A stretch of DNA of 64,000 nucleotides from Melioribacteraceae bacterium (lineage in GTDB: Bacteria > Bacteroidota > Ignavibacteria > Ignavibacteriales > Melioribacteraceae): assembly GCA_019638015.1 (NCBI GenBank), contig JAHBUP010000001.1, forward strand, positions 1,520,424 through 1,584,423, given 5' to 3'. The notes beneath the pieces are model-generated. The model ran no database searches and was not told the DNA's origin. It saw nothing but the letters and a program-made list of their open reading frames with translations. This document shows positions 45,548-53,645 of the stretch, piece after piece. Position 1 is the first letter of the stretch. The number at the start of each line of letters is the position of its first letter. Position numbers and translations under genes: made by a program.

Positions 45548-45703
45548 ATGGAAAAATTAAATATGACTACTGTAAAAAGAGAATATTCGAATGAGGAACT
45601 ATGCTGTTTAAAAATTGCTATTTATAATGTGACCGCTAATGAGAAGACATCTAACAATAGAACGTCACTTCTGATTATTGACAAATGCAGATTAAAGCTA
45701 TAA
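45548..45703 (+). CDS. Possible small protein
   Basis: A 51-residue open frame, MEKLNMTTVKREYSNEELCC and onward, six bases after the DUF2779 stop. It has no strong ribosome-binding site and no recognised family, but it is co-oriented, and the next terminator (45771) would end a transcript that includes it. Confidence 0.3.
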   Translation: MEKLNMTTVKREYSNEELCCLKIAIYNVTANEKTSNNRTSLLIIDKCRLKL

Positions 45704-45770
45704 GTTTGTAACAAAGTCGTGATTTAATTCGAATTGCAGCGACTTAAAATAAATTGCTAAATAGTTAAAG

Positions 45771-45792
45771 ACCCACTATTTAGTGGGTTTTT
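45771..45792 (+). terminator. Rho-independent terminator
   Basis: ACCCACTA, a two-base loop, TAGTGGGT and a T run form a classic terminator. It closes the 39-45.7 kb gene run and separates it from the HTH-metK pair. It also shows that the in-frame extension of the next gene back to 45783 is not coding. Confidence 0.85.
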
Positions 45793-45818
45793 CGGCTTTA
45801 AACGGGAGAAGACAAAAC

Positions 45819-46466
45819 ATGTATGCTATTACCATTGCGCTGAAAGACAAGTTCGAACAAATGAACATCTCAAAACATGAATTAGCGGCCAGGATGGGAT
45901 ATACCAATATTATGAAAGGAGTTCAGAAAATAACTCTATTTTTTAGAGGCGAACATTACGATGAGCAGTTGATTAAAAAAATGAAAAAAATAATTCAATT
46001 GGAAGAAAACATTGAACGGTATTCTGAATTCATCACACAAGAACAAATCAATAACGATAAAAGAATTTGTAAACTTCGAGATGAAAATGACGTTCTGAGA
46101 AAGGAGATTCTTATGAGACAAAAATTCATTCCCTTCATATACAGGAAAACGGAATATTCCAGACCCACGAGCATAACCATGGTGGCACTATGCGGTGGGG
46201 CAATGAAATTCAATACCCTTCGAGAGGATTTTATGGATAAAAGCTTTGAAGATCAAAAGGAATTTGTGAGCCGGTTCATTAAAGAGGATTACAGAGCAAA
46301 CGGTGGTCTTTGCCGCTTTTTCGGTAAAATTACAGGATATTACTATCAATACTCTTTCGATAGTGTGGTTGAGTATGATGTTGACGGTAAAATAATTGTA
46401 GATATAATTAAAGATTTAATTTTATATCCAAGTCCATCGGCCCGTCCATATATAACATTAAAATAA
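45819..46466 (+). CDS. HTH (Xre-like) DNA-binding protein
   Basis: A 215-residue protein from ATG 45819 with GGGAG upstream. Residues ~5-60 look like a helix-turn-helix (IALKDKFEQMNISKHELAAR, MGYTNIMKGVQKI). A helical middle and an unassigned C-terminal domain (~100-215, including TMVALCGGAMKFNTLREDF) follow. It lies 12 bases before metK and probably shares its transcript. Confidence 0.6.
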   Translation: MYAITIALKDKFEQMNISKHELAARMGYTNIMKGVQKITLFFRGEHYDEQLIKKMKKIIQLEENIERYSEFITQEQINNDKRICKLRDENDVLRKEILMRQKFIPFIYRKTEYSRPTSITMVALCGGAMKFNTLREDFMDKSFEDQKEFVSRFIKEDYRANGGLCRFFGKITGYYYQYSFDSVVEYDVDGKIIVDIIKDLILYPSPSARPYITLK

Positions 46467-46478
46467 AGGGAAAATAGA

Positions 46479-47624
46479 ATGAGAGATTATCTTTTTACAT
46501 CAGAATCGGTATCGGAAGGACATCCCGATAAAGTGGCAGACCAGATATCGGACGCAATCCTGGATGCTCATTTGAGCCTGGATCCCAAGTCAAAAGTTGC
46601 CTGTGAAACTTTAGTGGCCAAAAATTTAATCGTAATAGCTGGAGAAATTACATCTAGCAAGAATGTAGATTATTCTTTGATAGCAAAAAAAGTAATTTCT
46701 GAGATTGGTTATACTGATGTCTCAAGCGGATTTAATTTAGATGAATGTAAAATAGTAAAAAGCATAAGTGAACAGTCAGGAGATATTAATCAAGGAGTTG
46801 CTCTTGGCGATAAGATCGGAGCTGGGGATCAAGGAATAATGTTCGGTTATGCTACTAATGAAACCGAAGAGTTAATGCCGTTACCCATTATATTTGCTCA
46901 TAAAATTTTGGAAGAGCTTGCACGCCATAGAAAGAATAAAAAAGTTGATTGGCTGCGTCCGGATTCAAAATCACAAGTAACTGTTCGTTATGAAGAAAAT
47001 AGACCAATTTCTGTTGAAAGAATTGTTGTCTCAACACAGCATTCAGATTCTATAAAACATTCGGAGATCAAAGATTTTATAATTAGCGAGGTTATTGCAA
47101 GAGTTATCCCAAAAAATCTTATTTCGGATAAAATTGAATATTTCATAAATCCAACTGGCAGATTTGTTGAAGGTGGACCTCAGGCTGATACAGGATTAAC
47201 GGGTCGAAAAATTATAGTCGATACATATGGAGGAGCTTGCCCTCATGGAGGCGGCGCATTCTCGGGAAAAGATCCGAGTAAAGTAGACAGATCGGCAGCT
47301 TACATGGCGCGTTATGTTGCAAAAAATATTGTTGCAGCAGATATAGCAAAAAAATGTACGATTCAATTATCATATTCAATAGGGGTTCCCGAACCATTAT
47401 CTATTTATTTAGATTTTCATAGAACCGGTTTAATAGAAGAATCAATAGTTGAAAAACAACTTTCGCAGATATTTGATTTAACTCCGAAAGGTATAATCGA
47501 TACTTTGGATCTTTATAAACCTGTTTACCAATCGACTTCGACTTACGGTCATTTTGGAAGGGATATTTTTACTTGGGAAAAGTTAGATATGGTTGAACAA
47601 TTAAAATCTTCATTTAATTATTAA
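46479..47624 (+). CDS. metK: S-adenosylmethionine synthetase
   Basis: A 381-residue complete MetK: SESVSEGHPDKVADQISDAI (~8-27), GAGDQGIMFGYATNET (~115-130) and GGGAFSGKDPSKVDRSAAY (~256-274). It makes S-adenosylmethionine from methionine and ATP in the cytoplasm. Chromosomes carry their own metK, so an island copy beside an HTH gene is unusual. Candidate consumers in the island are the C5 DNA methyltransferase and the radical SAM enzyme. No SAM riboswitch is visible before it. Confidence 0.95.
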   Translation: MRDYLFTSESVSEGHPDKVADQISDAILDAHLSLDPKSKVACETLVAKNLIVIAGEITSSKNVDYSLIAKKVISEIGYTDVSSGFNLDECKIVKSISEQSGDINQGVALGDKIGAGDQGIMFGYATNETEELMPLPIIFAHKILEELARHRKNKKVDWLRPDSKSQVTVRYEENRPISVERIVVSTQHSDSIKHSEIKDFIISEVIARVIPKNLISDKIEYFINPTGRFVEGGPQADTGLTGRKIIVDTYGGACPHGGGAFSGKDPSKVDRSAAYMARYVAKNIVAADIAKKCTIQLSYSIGVPEPLSIYLDFHRTGLIEESIVEKQLSQIFDLTPKGIIDTLDLYKPVYQSTSTYGHFGRDIFTWEKLDMVEQLKSSFNY

Positions 47625-47730
47625 TTTACTCATTATCTGGAGTATGAAACCAGATAAAACATTTTCCCAAGTATTTTCCCTGATGCCAGTTCTTGATAAT
47701 GGGGAAAAACTAATTTATCATTGGCACAAA

Positions 47731-47848
47731 ACGGGGAGCAGAGTAATGATCCCAACTTTCTAACTAAATGGATATTCTGTTGGAGGCTGGTCAGTGAATT
47801 GTCTCTATTAACCTCAAACTCATAATCCCGATTCATACTGATCAACCT
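47731..47848. repeat. Dispersed intergenic repeat, copy B
   Basis: The left part (47731-47795: GGGGAGCA, AATGATCC, CTAACT, TGGAT, GGCTGGTCA) matches copy C at 52730-52798. The right part (47802-47848) matches copy A at ~34896-34942. It lies between metK and operator copy 6. A 70-codon minus-strand frame across it is judged spurious. Confidence 0.6.
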
Positions 47849-47922
47849 GACGATTATTCTACACTATTTAATTCTACCATTATTCAACTTAAAAATGGAA
47901 TCCCTCACAAACTCTCTTAATA

Positions 47923-47939
47923 GTATCTTTAAATGATAC
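47923..47939. promoter_or_regulatory. 17-bp palindromic operator, copy 6
   Basis: GTATCTTTAAATGATAC has one mismatch, with symmetry extending outward (ATA...TAT). It lies 60 bases before the small gene at 48000 and is preceded at 18 bases by TTAAAAATGGAATCCC (47889-47904), as at copy 5. Confidence 0.7.
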
Positions 47940-47999
47940 TATAAGAAAATATCCATATCATATTTTTATACCTCATTTTATTCTTCTCGGATACAAATT

Positions 48000-48272
48000 A
48001 TGTCAATTAATAAAAATATTATTACCGGCGGCAGAGGGCTCTCCTTTGACGATGCTATTATTATCAATTCTTCCGAGCCGGAAGAGGGGATTGCCGCCGA
48101 ATTTGAATATATATTAAATATCTTCACTGGTACCGGTCTTTCCTTCGAGGTTTTTACTGAGGAGATTGTTTCCAATCAAAACAAAAGGTATGATATTATA
48201 ACTATACGTGTCTTTAATTGTTATATCTATAAATTTTATTTTGATATAACTTCATTCCATGATCAAATATAA
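48000..48272 (+). CDS. Small protein, paralogue of 195-464
   Basis: A 90-residue protein with GGRGLSFDDAIIINSSEPEE followed by GIAAEFEYILNIF, clearly related to the protein at 195-464. No known family is recognised. It stands alone behind operator copy 6 and ahead of a terminator, so it is probably a single-gene transcript. Confidence 0.65.
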   Translation: MSINKNIITGGRGLSFDDAIIINSSEPEEGIAAEFEYILNIFTGTGLSFEVFTEEIVSNQNKRYDIITIRVFNCYIYKFYFDITSFHDQI

Positions 48273-48432
48273 ATAAGCGAATATTATTACAAGTTGGCTC
48301 TGTTAATTGAGACGTAATGACGTATTATTACTCTAAATCCCTCTCATTCATTATAATATACTTGACTATTATTAAAAAAAATGCAAAGTTGAAACAGTAC
48401 AAGTTAGGTTTCCCCCCATCCTAAATTGTACA

Positions 48433-48466
48433 GAGTCCGCTGTCATAAGCGGACTCACTTTTTTAA
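48433..48466 (+). terminator. Rho-independent terminator
   Basis: GAGTCCGCT, a six-base loop, AGCGGACTC, then AC and a T run. It lies 160 bases downstream of the small gene at 48000. Confidence 0.85.
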
Positions 48467-48588
48467 ACCTAAGCTCAATAATTTGTTAATAAATCATAAT
48501 AAAATATTTCGCTTTAATAGTCGCGCATTAAAAATATTGAATAGTTCATGCTCGGTTAGCTTACTGTCGGTACGAAATAATACTTAAT

Positions 48589-49404
48589 TTATCGATTTGT
48601 TTTTAAGTATTCTGTAATCATTTCTTCACAATATATTTTTAGGGCGACTGGCTTAACTATTTTCATTGTATCCCACCATGAAATACACCAGCCGGCTAAA
48701 GAACTTGTAATCGGCTGTTTTGTTTTTAATATGATTTTTCCATTCTTTGCCTTATCGAGAGTATAATTATCAAACCAGATTTTATCATAAATCTCATGTT
48801 CAACGGAAGGATTAAACTCTAGCATAATATCTACATCATTTTTCGAATCTGATTTATTAACTAGTATTTCGAATTTCTTATCTAACTGCTTAATTGATTG
48901 AATTCTAGTTAATAAAAAAGTTTTGATTACCGTCTCACCTTCTTTTACCGCAAACAATTGCCAGTTCTTATCCTTTAGTAGCAAACGAATTGGCTTCAGC
49001 AAGTAACTATTTATTTCTCCATCCCTTTTCTTGTAATCTATTTTGAGATAAAGACTATCTGATACTGATTTACATACTAGCGTTAAGTTTTGAAAAAACA
49101 TGTCTTGATTAATCTTAGAAATCAATTCGATCTGATCTTTAAAAGAAGATGAATTTAGTTTTAACGGCAGATAATCGGAACAAAGCGATACAAGTGTATC
49201 GACTGGAGGGGTAGCAAACAACACTAAACATTTCTTCTTACTATTAATTTGTATGCCTAACTTCCTCAAAGCACTGATATCCCTATTAATAGTAATCTCG
49301 GTAACACTATACAATTCTGCATAATCAGCTTTTGATTTCATTTCACCATTAAGAACAGATGAAAGAATTTCTATTTGTCTTAAAAAGTCTTGGGAGTGAA
49401 CCAT
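48589..49404 (-). CDS. WYL-domain transcriptional regulator, second copy
   Basis: A 271-residue protein. The N-terminal winged helix (RQIEILSSVLNGEMKSKADY, TEITINRDISALRKLGIQIN; ~10-55) precedes a WYL domain at ~115-175 (SLYLKIDYKKRDGEINSYLL, NWQLFAVKEGE, IQSIKQLDKKFE) and a WCX-type end at ~185-268. It is a paralogue of the regulator at 5180. A palindrome copy lies only four bases upstream of its start codon, a strong hint of autorepression and of a very short leader. Confidence 0.85.
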   Translation of the reverse strand: MVHSQDFLRQIEILSSVLNGEMKSKADYAELYSVTEITINRDISALRKLGIQINSKKKCLVLFATPPVDTLVSLCSDYLPLKLNSSSFKDQIELISKINQDMFFQNLTLVCKSVSDSLYLKIDYKKRDGEINSYLLKPIRLLLKDKNWQLFAVKEGETVIKTFLLTRIQSIKQLDKKFEILVNKSDSKNDVDIMLEFNPSVEHEIYDKIWFDNYTLDKAKNGKIILKTKQPITSSLAGWCISWWDTMKIVKPVALKIYCEEMITEYLKTNR

Positions 49405-49408
49405 AATA

Positions 49409-49425
49409 TTATCATTTAGTGATAA
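49409..49425. promoter_or_regulatory. 17-bp palindromic operator, copy 7 (variant)
   Basis: TTATCATTTAGTGATAA keeps the ATCA...TGAT arms but has one internal mismatch and T/A outer bases. Only four bases separate it from the WYL start codon, so a bound protein would block initiation. Weakest match of the eight. Confidence 0.6.
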
Positions 49426-49583
49426 GAATCTTGAGAAGTAAAATATTTTATTTACCTATCAGATGGAAGCCTTAATAATAATATTAATAGTAGTGTATTT
49501 TCTTCCTAAAAGTATGAGGGGATGTCTTATAGGCTGCTGGAGACTGGTTTTCTATTTGCTAATTGCAGTTATGATAGGAATTA

Positions 49584-49910
49584 TTATTTAGTTGTTTTGC
49601 TCTGCGCTCTAAGAAACGCATTAATTGATTTATAGCTTGTTTTTACATCTACTGAATTAATCCAAAGATCTGAATCGTTATCTATTAAAACATCTGCTTT
49701 TGGATAACTATCGTTTCCCTTGGGAATATACCCACTTGTTTTCCAAAGATGGGCAAATTCGGCAATGTCCGGATTCCCGGAATATAGATAAACAGAATAG
49801 TCTTGTATTAGCTCTTTTAATTTCGGATGATCAGAATATGTCCGCCCTTTATCTTTTGATATTCTGGCGGTATCGTCAATATCGAGTAAGATTTTAAGTT
49901 TACTTATCAT
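49584..49910 (-). CDS. Small HAD-like protein
   Basis: A 108-residue protein with KILLDIDDTARISK at ~6-19, the DxD(x)T motif I of HAD phosphatases, then VYLYSGNPDIAEF (motif II-like S/T) and KADVLIDNDSDL (motif IV-like acidic pair). It is shorter than typical HADs and lacks a cap, like some minimal phage and plasmid polynucleotide phosphatases. The substrate is unknown. Confidence 0.65.
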   Translation of the reverse strand: MISKLKILLDIDDTARISKDKGRTYSDHPKLKELIQDYSVYLYSGNPDIAEFAHLWKTSGYIPKGNDSYPKADVLIDNDSDLWINSVDVKTSYKSINAFLRAQSKTTK

Positions 49911-49981
49911 GTAACCTTTATTATTTACAGAACAATAATAGTTTAGTGACGGATTAATAAAAACAAAAATAATTATAAGCT

Positions 49982-51262
49982 CTAATTATTCTGAAGTAAA
50001 ATTTCTTTTTGATTTTTTTTAAAGACTTTCCACCATTGATGAACTATTAATTTAAGTTTTTCTGAGACTTTTGTATTATCCGGACCAAGAAAACTTCCTC
50101 TACGAATTTTGCCCTTTGAGTTTTTAATTTCTAATGTAGCTTCTTTTTTGCCCTCAATAACCTTATAAATATAGCAGTCGCCAGCTTGTATCTTATTTGA
50201 ATAAGTGGAAATACAATTATGCTGTCTCTTTCCCCATGCAATAAGCTCAACATGATTAAGTACTGGAATTATAAACTCATTACCCGGTATTGGAGGAATT
50301 GGGAATTTAATTAGTCTGTCTTGCTTCTTTTTAATAGCATTGCTAAGATTAATCTTAACCTTTTCTATATGGCTAATATCTGTTATCTCCGGTAATTTGA
50401 TTTTCCACTTCATAGCCTCTGAAAATATTTCTTTTACAATAGGGAAATACTTGTCGAACTCTCCGGGTTCAATGAGCTTTCGAAGCGTATTAACAGTTAA
50501 AATATTTGGAATGTTAGGCTCATCGGATAAAATCCTTATAAGATTCTTATTTATAACTGTAATATGTGATAATATATTCTGAACTCTATCCATAAAATCC
50601 GGATTAGAGGCAAAAGAATTCCGAAATGAAATAAGTTCTTTAACAGTGAGAAATGCTGGATCAAACTTTGAAAGTATTTTAACCATTCGCTGAGTGTCCG
50701 GAAAAAGGGCACGCTTAAGAATTTCTTTTTGTTTATTGCCAATAGCTACATCCAAAAAGTTCATGCTGTTAAATAAGGAATATGAATAGTTAAATTTATC
50801 CAAATTTACCAATATATAAGCTATCGCTTGATTTGATACAATGAAATCGATAAAATATTTGTCGTAATAAGTGATAGCCTTCAGTAACTCCCAATGACTG
50901 TCGGAGAATTGAACCACATATTTTAGCACATCCGGAGGGAATGTTTGAAAGAACTCGTCTTCAAGCTTCTTATGAACCTCTGATTTTATTACTTCTCTAC
51001 TTTTGATCTTCTTTTTCTCAACATCTGGGTTAGCACTTACATAGGTTACTTCATCAATATTATATGGAAAATCAATTTCGCGATCGTGAACATTTACAAC
51101 CGGCTCAATCTCTAGCCAGAAATCATGTTCTTTTACTGATATGAAAGCTCGTAGATTCGGGTATCCAAGAATTAGATACGAATAAGTAAGGTGATCAAAC
51201 TTAAATATGTTAGCCCCTCTGCATTCTTTATTAAGTCTTTCAATCAGTTTTTTATATGTCAT
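49982..51262 (-). CDS. PcfJ-like protein
   Basis: A 426-residue protein. Residues ~330-400 include LIAWGKRQHNCISTYSNKIQ followed by GDCYIYKVIEGKKEATLEI, the C-terminal signature of PcfJ-like proteins of conjugative plasmids and integrative elements. The N-terminal 300 residues are helical and unassigned. Their function is unknown. It supports an integrative-element origin. It is separated by 64 bases from the AAA ATPase gene, which is read in the same direction. Confidence 0.7.
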   Translation of the reverse strand: MTYKKLIERLNKECRGANIFKFDHLTYSYLILGYPNLRAFISVKEHDFWLEIEPVVNVHDREIDFPYNIDEVTYVSANPDVEKKKIKSREVIKSEVHKKLEDEFFQTFPPDVLKYVVQFSDSHWELLKAITYYDKYFIDFIVSNQAIAYILVNLDKFNYSYSLFNSMNFLDVAIGNKQKEILKRALFPDTQRMVKILSKFDPAFLTVKELISFRNSFASNPDFMDRVQNILSHITVINKNLIRILSDEPNIPNILTVNTLRKLIEPGEFDKYFPIVKEIFSEAMKWKIKLPEITDISHIEKVKINLSNAIKKKQDRLIKFPIPPIPGNEFIIPVLNHVELIAWGKRQHNCISTYSNKIQAGDCYIYKVIEGKKEATLEIKNSKGKIRRGSFLGPDNTKVSEKLKLIVHQWWKVFKKNQKEILLQNN

Positions 51263-51326
51263 AAGTGCTTCGTTTCAAAGTAATTATTGTTTCTGTTAAG
51301 CTAAAATACATGGGACTTAATATGAA

Positions 51327-52541
51327 TTATGAGTTTTTCAATTCATTTGAAAAGCCCAATGATTTTAGCTGATACTCGGAATTTGATTTATAAAATCCGC
51401 CATAAATCATTTCGAGCTGTTCGTACGCATCATCTTTATTTATACCCCCTTTGAACAGTTTCAAGCTCTTCAATTGTTTGATAAAACTAACAATAAAAGC
51501 CCCGGTAAGTTTCTTCTGAATTAAAGAATTAAGAAAATCATTGTCAAAGCAGTAAAGTATTTCTTCATCATCAGTTTCTCTGAAGATCAGATCCATATAA
51601 TTATTCTTATCTATCTCATCAATATCAAGAATCAAGTCAAATCTGCCCGGTCGTGAAGCTGCAATATCTACAAGCTTTTTATCATTAGTAGTAGCAAGAA
51701 GAAATATCTTGTTTGACTGAAATCCATCAAGATATGTAAGAATTGAGTGAAGATTATCCCGATTTCTATTGTATTGCCTCGTTTCTGCAAGCAAGTCGAA
51801 ATCGTCGATTACAAGCACGCATGATGGAAAGACATTGCAAAATTCAATCACCTCACTGAATATGAGTGATTTATTTTCAAGGATTACAAATGTGGTTTGC
51901 CCGCTCAATTCATTCATAATAGCGTTAATCAATTGTGTTTTAGCAGTACCTGGTTTTCCATTTAATAAATATCTAAGATTTATCCTATCTCTTCCAAAAT
52001 TCTTTATTGCAGAAATAAATCTAAGCACTTGGTCTTTCTTATTAGCGGGAATGAATATTTCGTCTAATGAAGTTTTTTTGTGTTCAACTATTTCAATTGA
52101 CTCAAGAAGTCGATCTGCTCTGCCCGTATCTTTAAGCAATACTACATTATTTAATAAAAAAGAATTAGATTTTGCAAAAGAAGAGATTTCATTAAATATT
52201 TTTATATAATCGGTTTGTACTGAAGAAGAAACCATCACTTCATATCTATAATTTATGTGTTCGGTTGTATTGGTATCAATTTGATAAGCTCTAGTTGTTA
52301 CTATATACTCAATCCCATTATAATCTATAATAAAATTATAAATGTCGAATAGAAAATCACTTTTTTCAGTGAACCCATAATCATGCATTTCAGGATAAAT
52401 TATATTACCGCGGCTATTACAAACGGCATATATATTTTTAACTTTTAATTCTGAATTATTAATTACACCATAGTATAGACGGAATAAGTAAGTCTGAATT
52501 ATGTGTAATAACACTTCAGAAACGTGAATTTCTTCAAGCAT
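51327..52541 (-). CDS. AAA ATPase, second copy
   Basis: A 404-residue protein. A divergent N-terminal ~160 residues is followed by the AAA core: IFIPANKKDQVLRFISAIKN (~162), Walker A GKPGTAKT (~193, alanine in place of the usual second glycine), Walker B CVLVIDDFDLL (~238) and TNDKKLVDIAASRPGRFDLI (~285). The C-terminal half is closely alike to the ATPase at 39785-41029, the N-terminal half much less. Operator copy 8 lies 48 bases upstream. Confidence 0.85.
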   Translation of the reverse strand: MLEEIHVSEVLLHIIQTYLFRLYYGVINNSELKVKNIYAVCNSRGNIIYPEMHDYGFTEKSDFLFDIYNFIIDYNGIEYIVTTRAYQIDTNTTEHINYRYEVMVSSSVQTDYIKIFNEISSFAKSNSFLLNNVVLLKDTGRADRLLESIEIVEHKKTSLDEIFIPANKKDQVLRFISAIKNFGRDRINLRYLLNGKPGTAKTQLINAIMNELSGQTTFVILENKSLIFSEVIEFCNVFPSCVLVIDDFDLLAETRQYNRNRDNLHSILTYLDGFQSNKIFLLATTNDKKLVDIAASRPGRFDLILDIDEIDKNNYMDLIFRETDDEEILYCFDNDFLNSLIQKKLTGAFIVSFIKQLKSLKLFKGGINKDDAYEQLEMIYGGFYKSNSEYQLKSLGFSNELKNS

Positions 52542-52589
52542 ATATTCTCCAATTTTAACTGCAAATTATTTTGTGAGGAATTATTAATC

Positions 52590-52606
52590 GTATCATTAAA
52601 TGATAA
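52590..52606. promoter_or_regulatory. 17-bp palindromic operator, copy 8
   Basis: GTATCATTAAATGATAA, one end mismatch. It lies 48 bases before the minus-strand AAA ATPase start. Confidence 0.72.
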
Positions 52607-52729
52607 TAATTTATTTAGGAGCTTGAGTATTATAATAGACTGTTATAAGAATTTATAAATGAAGGAACTAAGTCCAATTGATCAAAACGCTAAATAACAT
52701 TATTAGGTAGGGAAAGCTATTGAACCTAT

Positions 52730-52798
52730 ATGGGGAGCACTACAATGATCCTAATTTACTAACTTTAAACTGGATCTTCTATTGGGGGCTGGTCAATC
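52730..52798. repeat. Dispersed intergenic repeat, copy C
   Basis: It shares blocks GGGGAGCA, AATGATCC, TTACTAACT, TGGATCTTCT and GGGGGCTGGTCA with copy B (47731-47795). It lies about 120 bases from operator copy 8, in a 730-base gene-free gap before the peptide/radical SAM operon. I see no ORF in that gap. Confidence 0.6.
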
Positions 52799-53200
52799 GA
52801 TGAAATTACTTTCCATTTAAGGCCTCCTTTTATTATTTATAATTTTATTATGTTTCTACAAGAAAGGCAGTGTATGTCTGTCTTACAAACTTATACCAGA
52901 AATATATTTTTTAATGTCATTTCATTTTGTTAAATATTTTAATAAGTTTTAATTAATATTTGATGTTTTTAGAGGATTATAGAAAGGAATCGCAGAAAAA
53001 TTATCAAATATTAACGCAATGAACGTTTTTGTAATTCATTGAAAACTTGCTATTCAACTACGAAAGATCTGAATAAAAGAATGCGTTCAGATGTAGAAGT
53101 GGTTCAGGTCTGTCGGTGAAAGTAAGATAGTTTTTTACGATGTTCAAAATAATTTTCATACATGTTCACTACACTAGGGTGAGTTAAAAAAGTAAACAAA

Positions 53201-53230
53201 TTGATTTGGATATTATGCTATATGTATAAT
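53201..53230 (+). promoter_or_regulatory. Candidate promoter of the peptide operon
   Basis: TTGATT (53201-53206), an 18-base spacer and TATAAT (53225-53230) resemble a sigma-70 promoter, 42 bases before the small peptide gene. Bacteroidota promoters often differ from this consensus, so it is tentative. Confidence 0.4.
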
Positions 53231-53272
53231 AATATAAAACTAAAATATTAATTAGCATCATTGAGGCCTCTT

Positions 53273-53407
53273 ATGAAAAAGAAAATTAAAAATGATGTAG
53301 TCGAAAAATTAAAAACCAAAGTCAGTTTCAAGAAAATCAAAGTGACACTAAAAAACAAAATTGGTATGGGGTATGACGGATGTGGGACACATACTCACAA
53401 AGATTAA
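53273..53407 (+). CDS. Candidate RiPP precursor peptide
   Basis: A 44-residue peptide. Residues 1-30 form a Lys-rich leader (MKKKIKNDVVEKLKTKVSFK, KIKVTLKNKI) and the end is the core-like GMGYDGCGTHTHKD with one Cys, two His and several Gly. It lies upstream of, and in the same direction as, a radical SAM/SPASM gene whose N-terminus may bind leaders. Known pattern: such short ORFs next to SPASM maturases are usually their substrates. The gap to the maturase is 238 bases. No exporter or peptidase is visible. It is not a family I can name. Confidence 0.6.
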   Translation: MKKKIKNDVVEKLKTKVSFKKIKVTLKNKIGMGYDGCGTHTHKD

Positions 53408-53645
53408 TTTATGAAAAATACTCAATATTTATAGCTGATATCTTATGGAGTTGAGAAAAACATATTTTCTTGGTTAATCAATTCTTTGGTTGATTCTTTG
53501 CTCTGAAATCTACCTTGGGACACTTCGAAAGTGAGGGGGTATTGTTTAACTATTATTCCGACCAACAAAATTTTGATTCCACTATAATAATTTTGAAAAC
53601 TAACCACAATTGAATAATTTATTAAAATTTTAAGGGTATGGTGCT

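Noticed and set aside
46380..46478. SAM riboswitch before metK
   Set aside because: metK starts 12 bases after the HTH gene, leaving no room, and no SAM-box pattern is visible before the HTH gene.
47633..47845. 70-codon minus-strand open frame after metK
   Set aside because: It lies across dispersed repeat copy B and has no coding signals.
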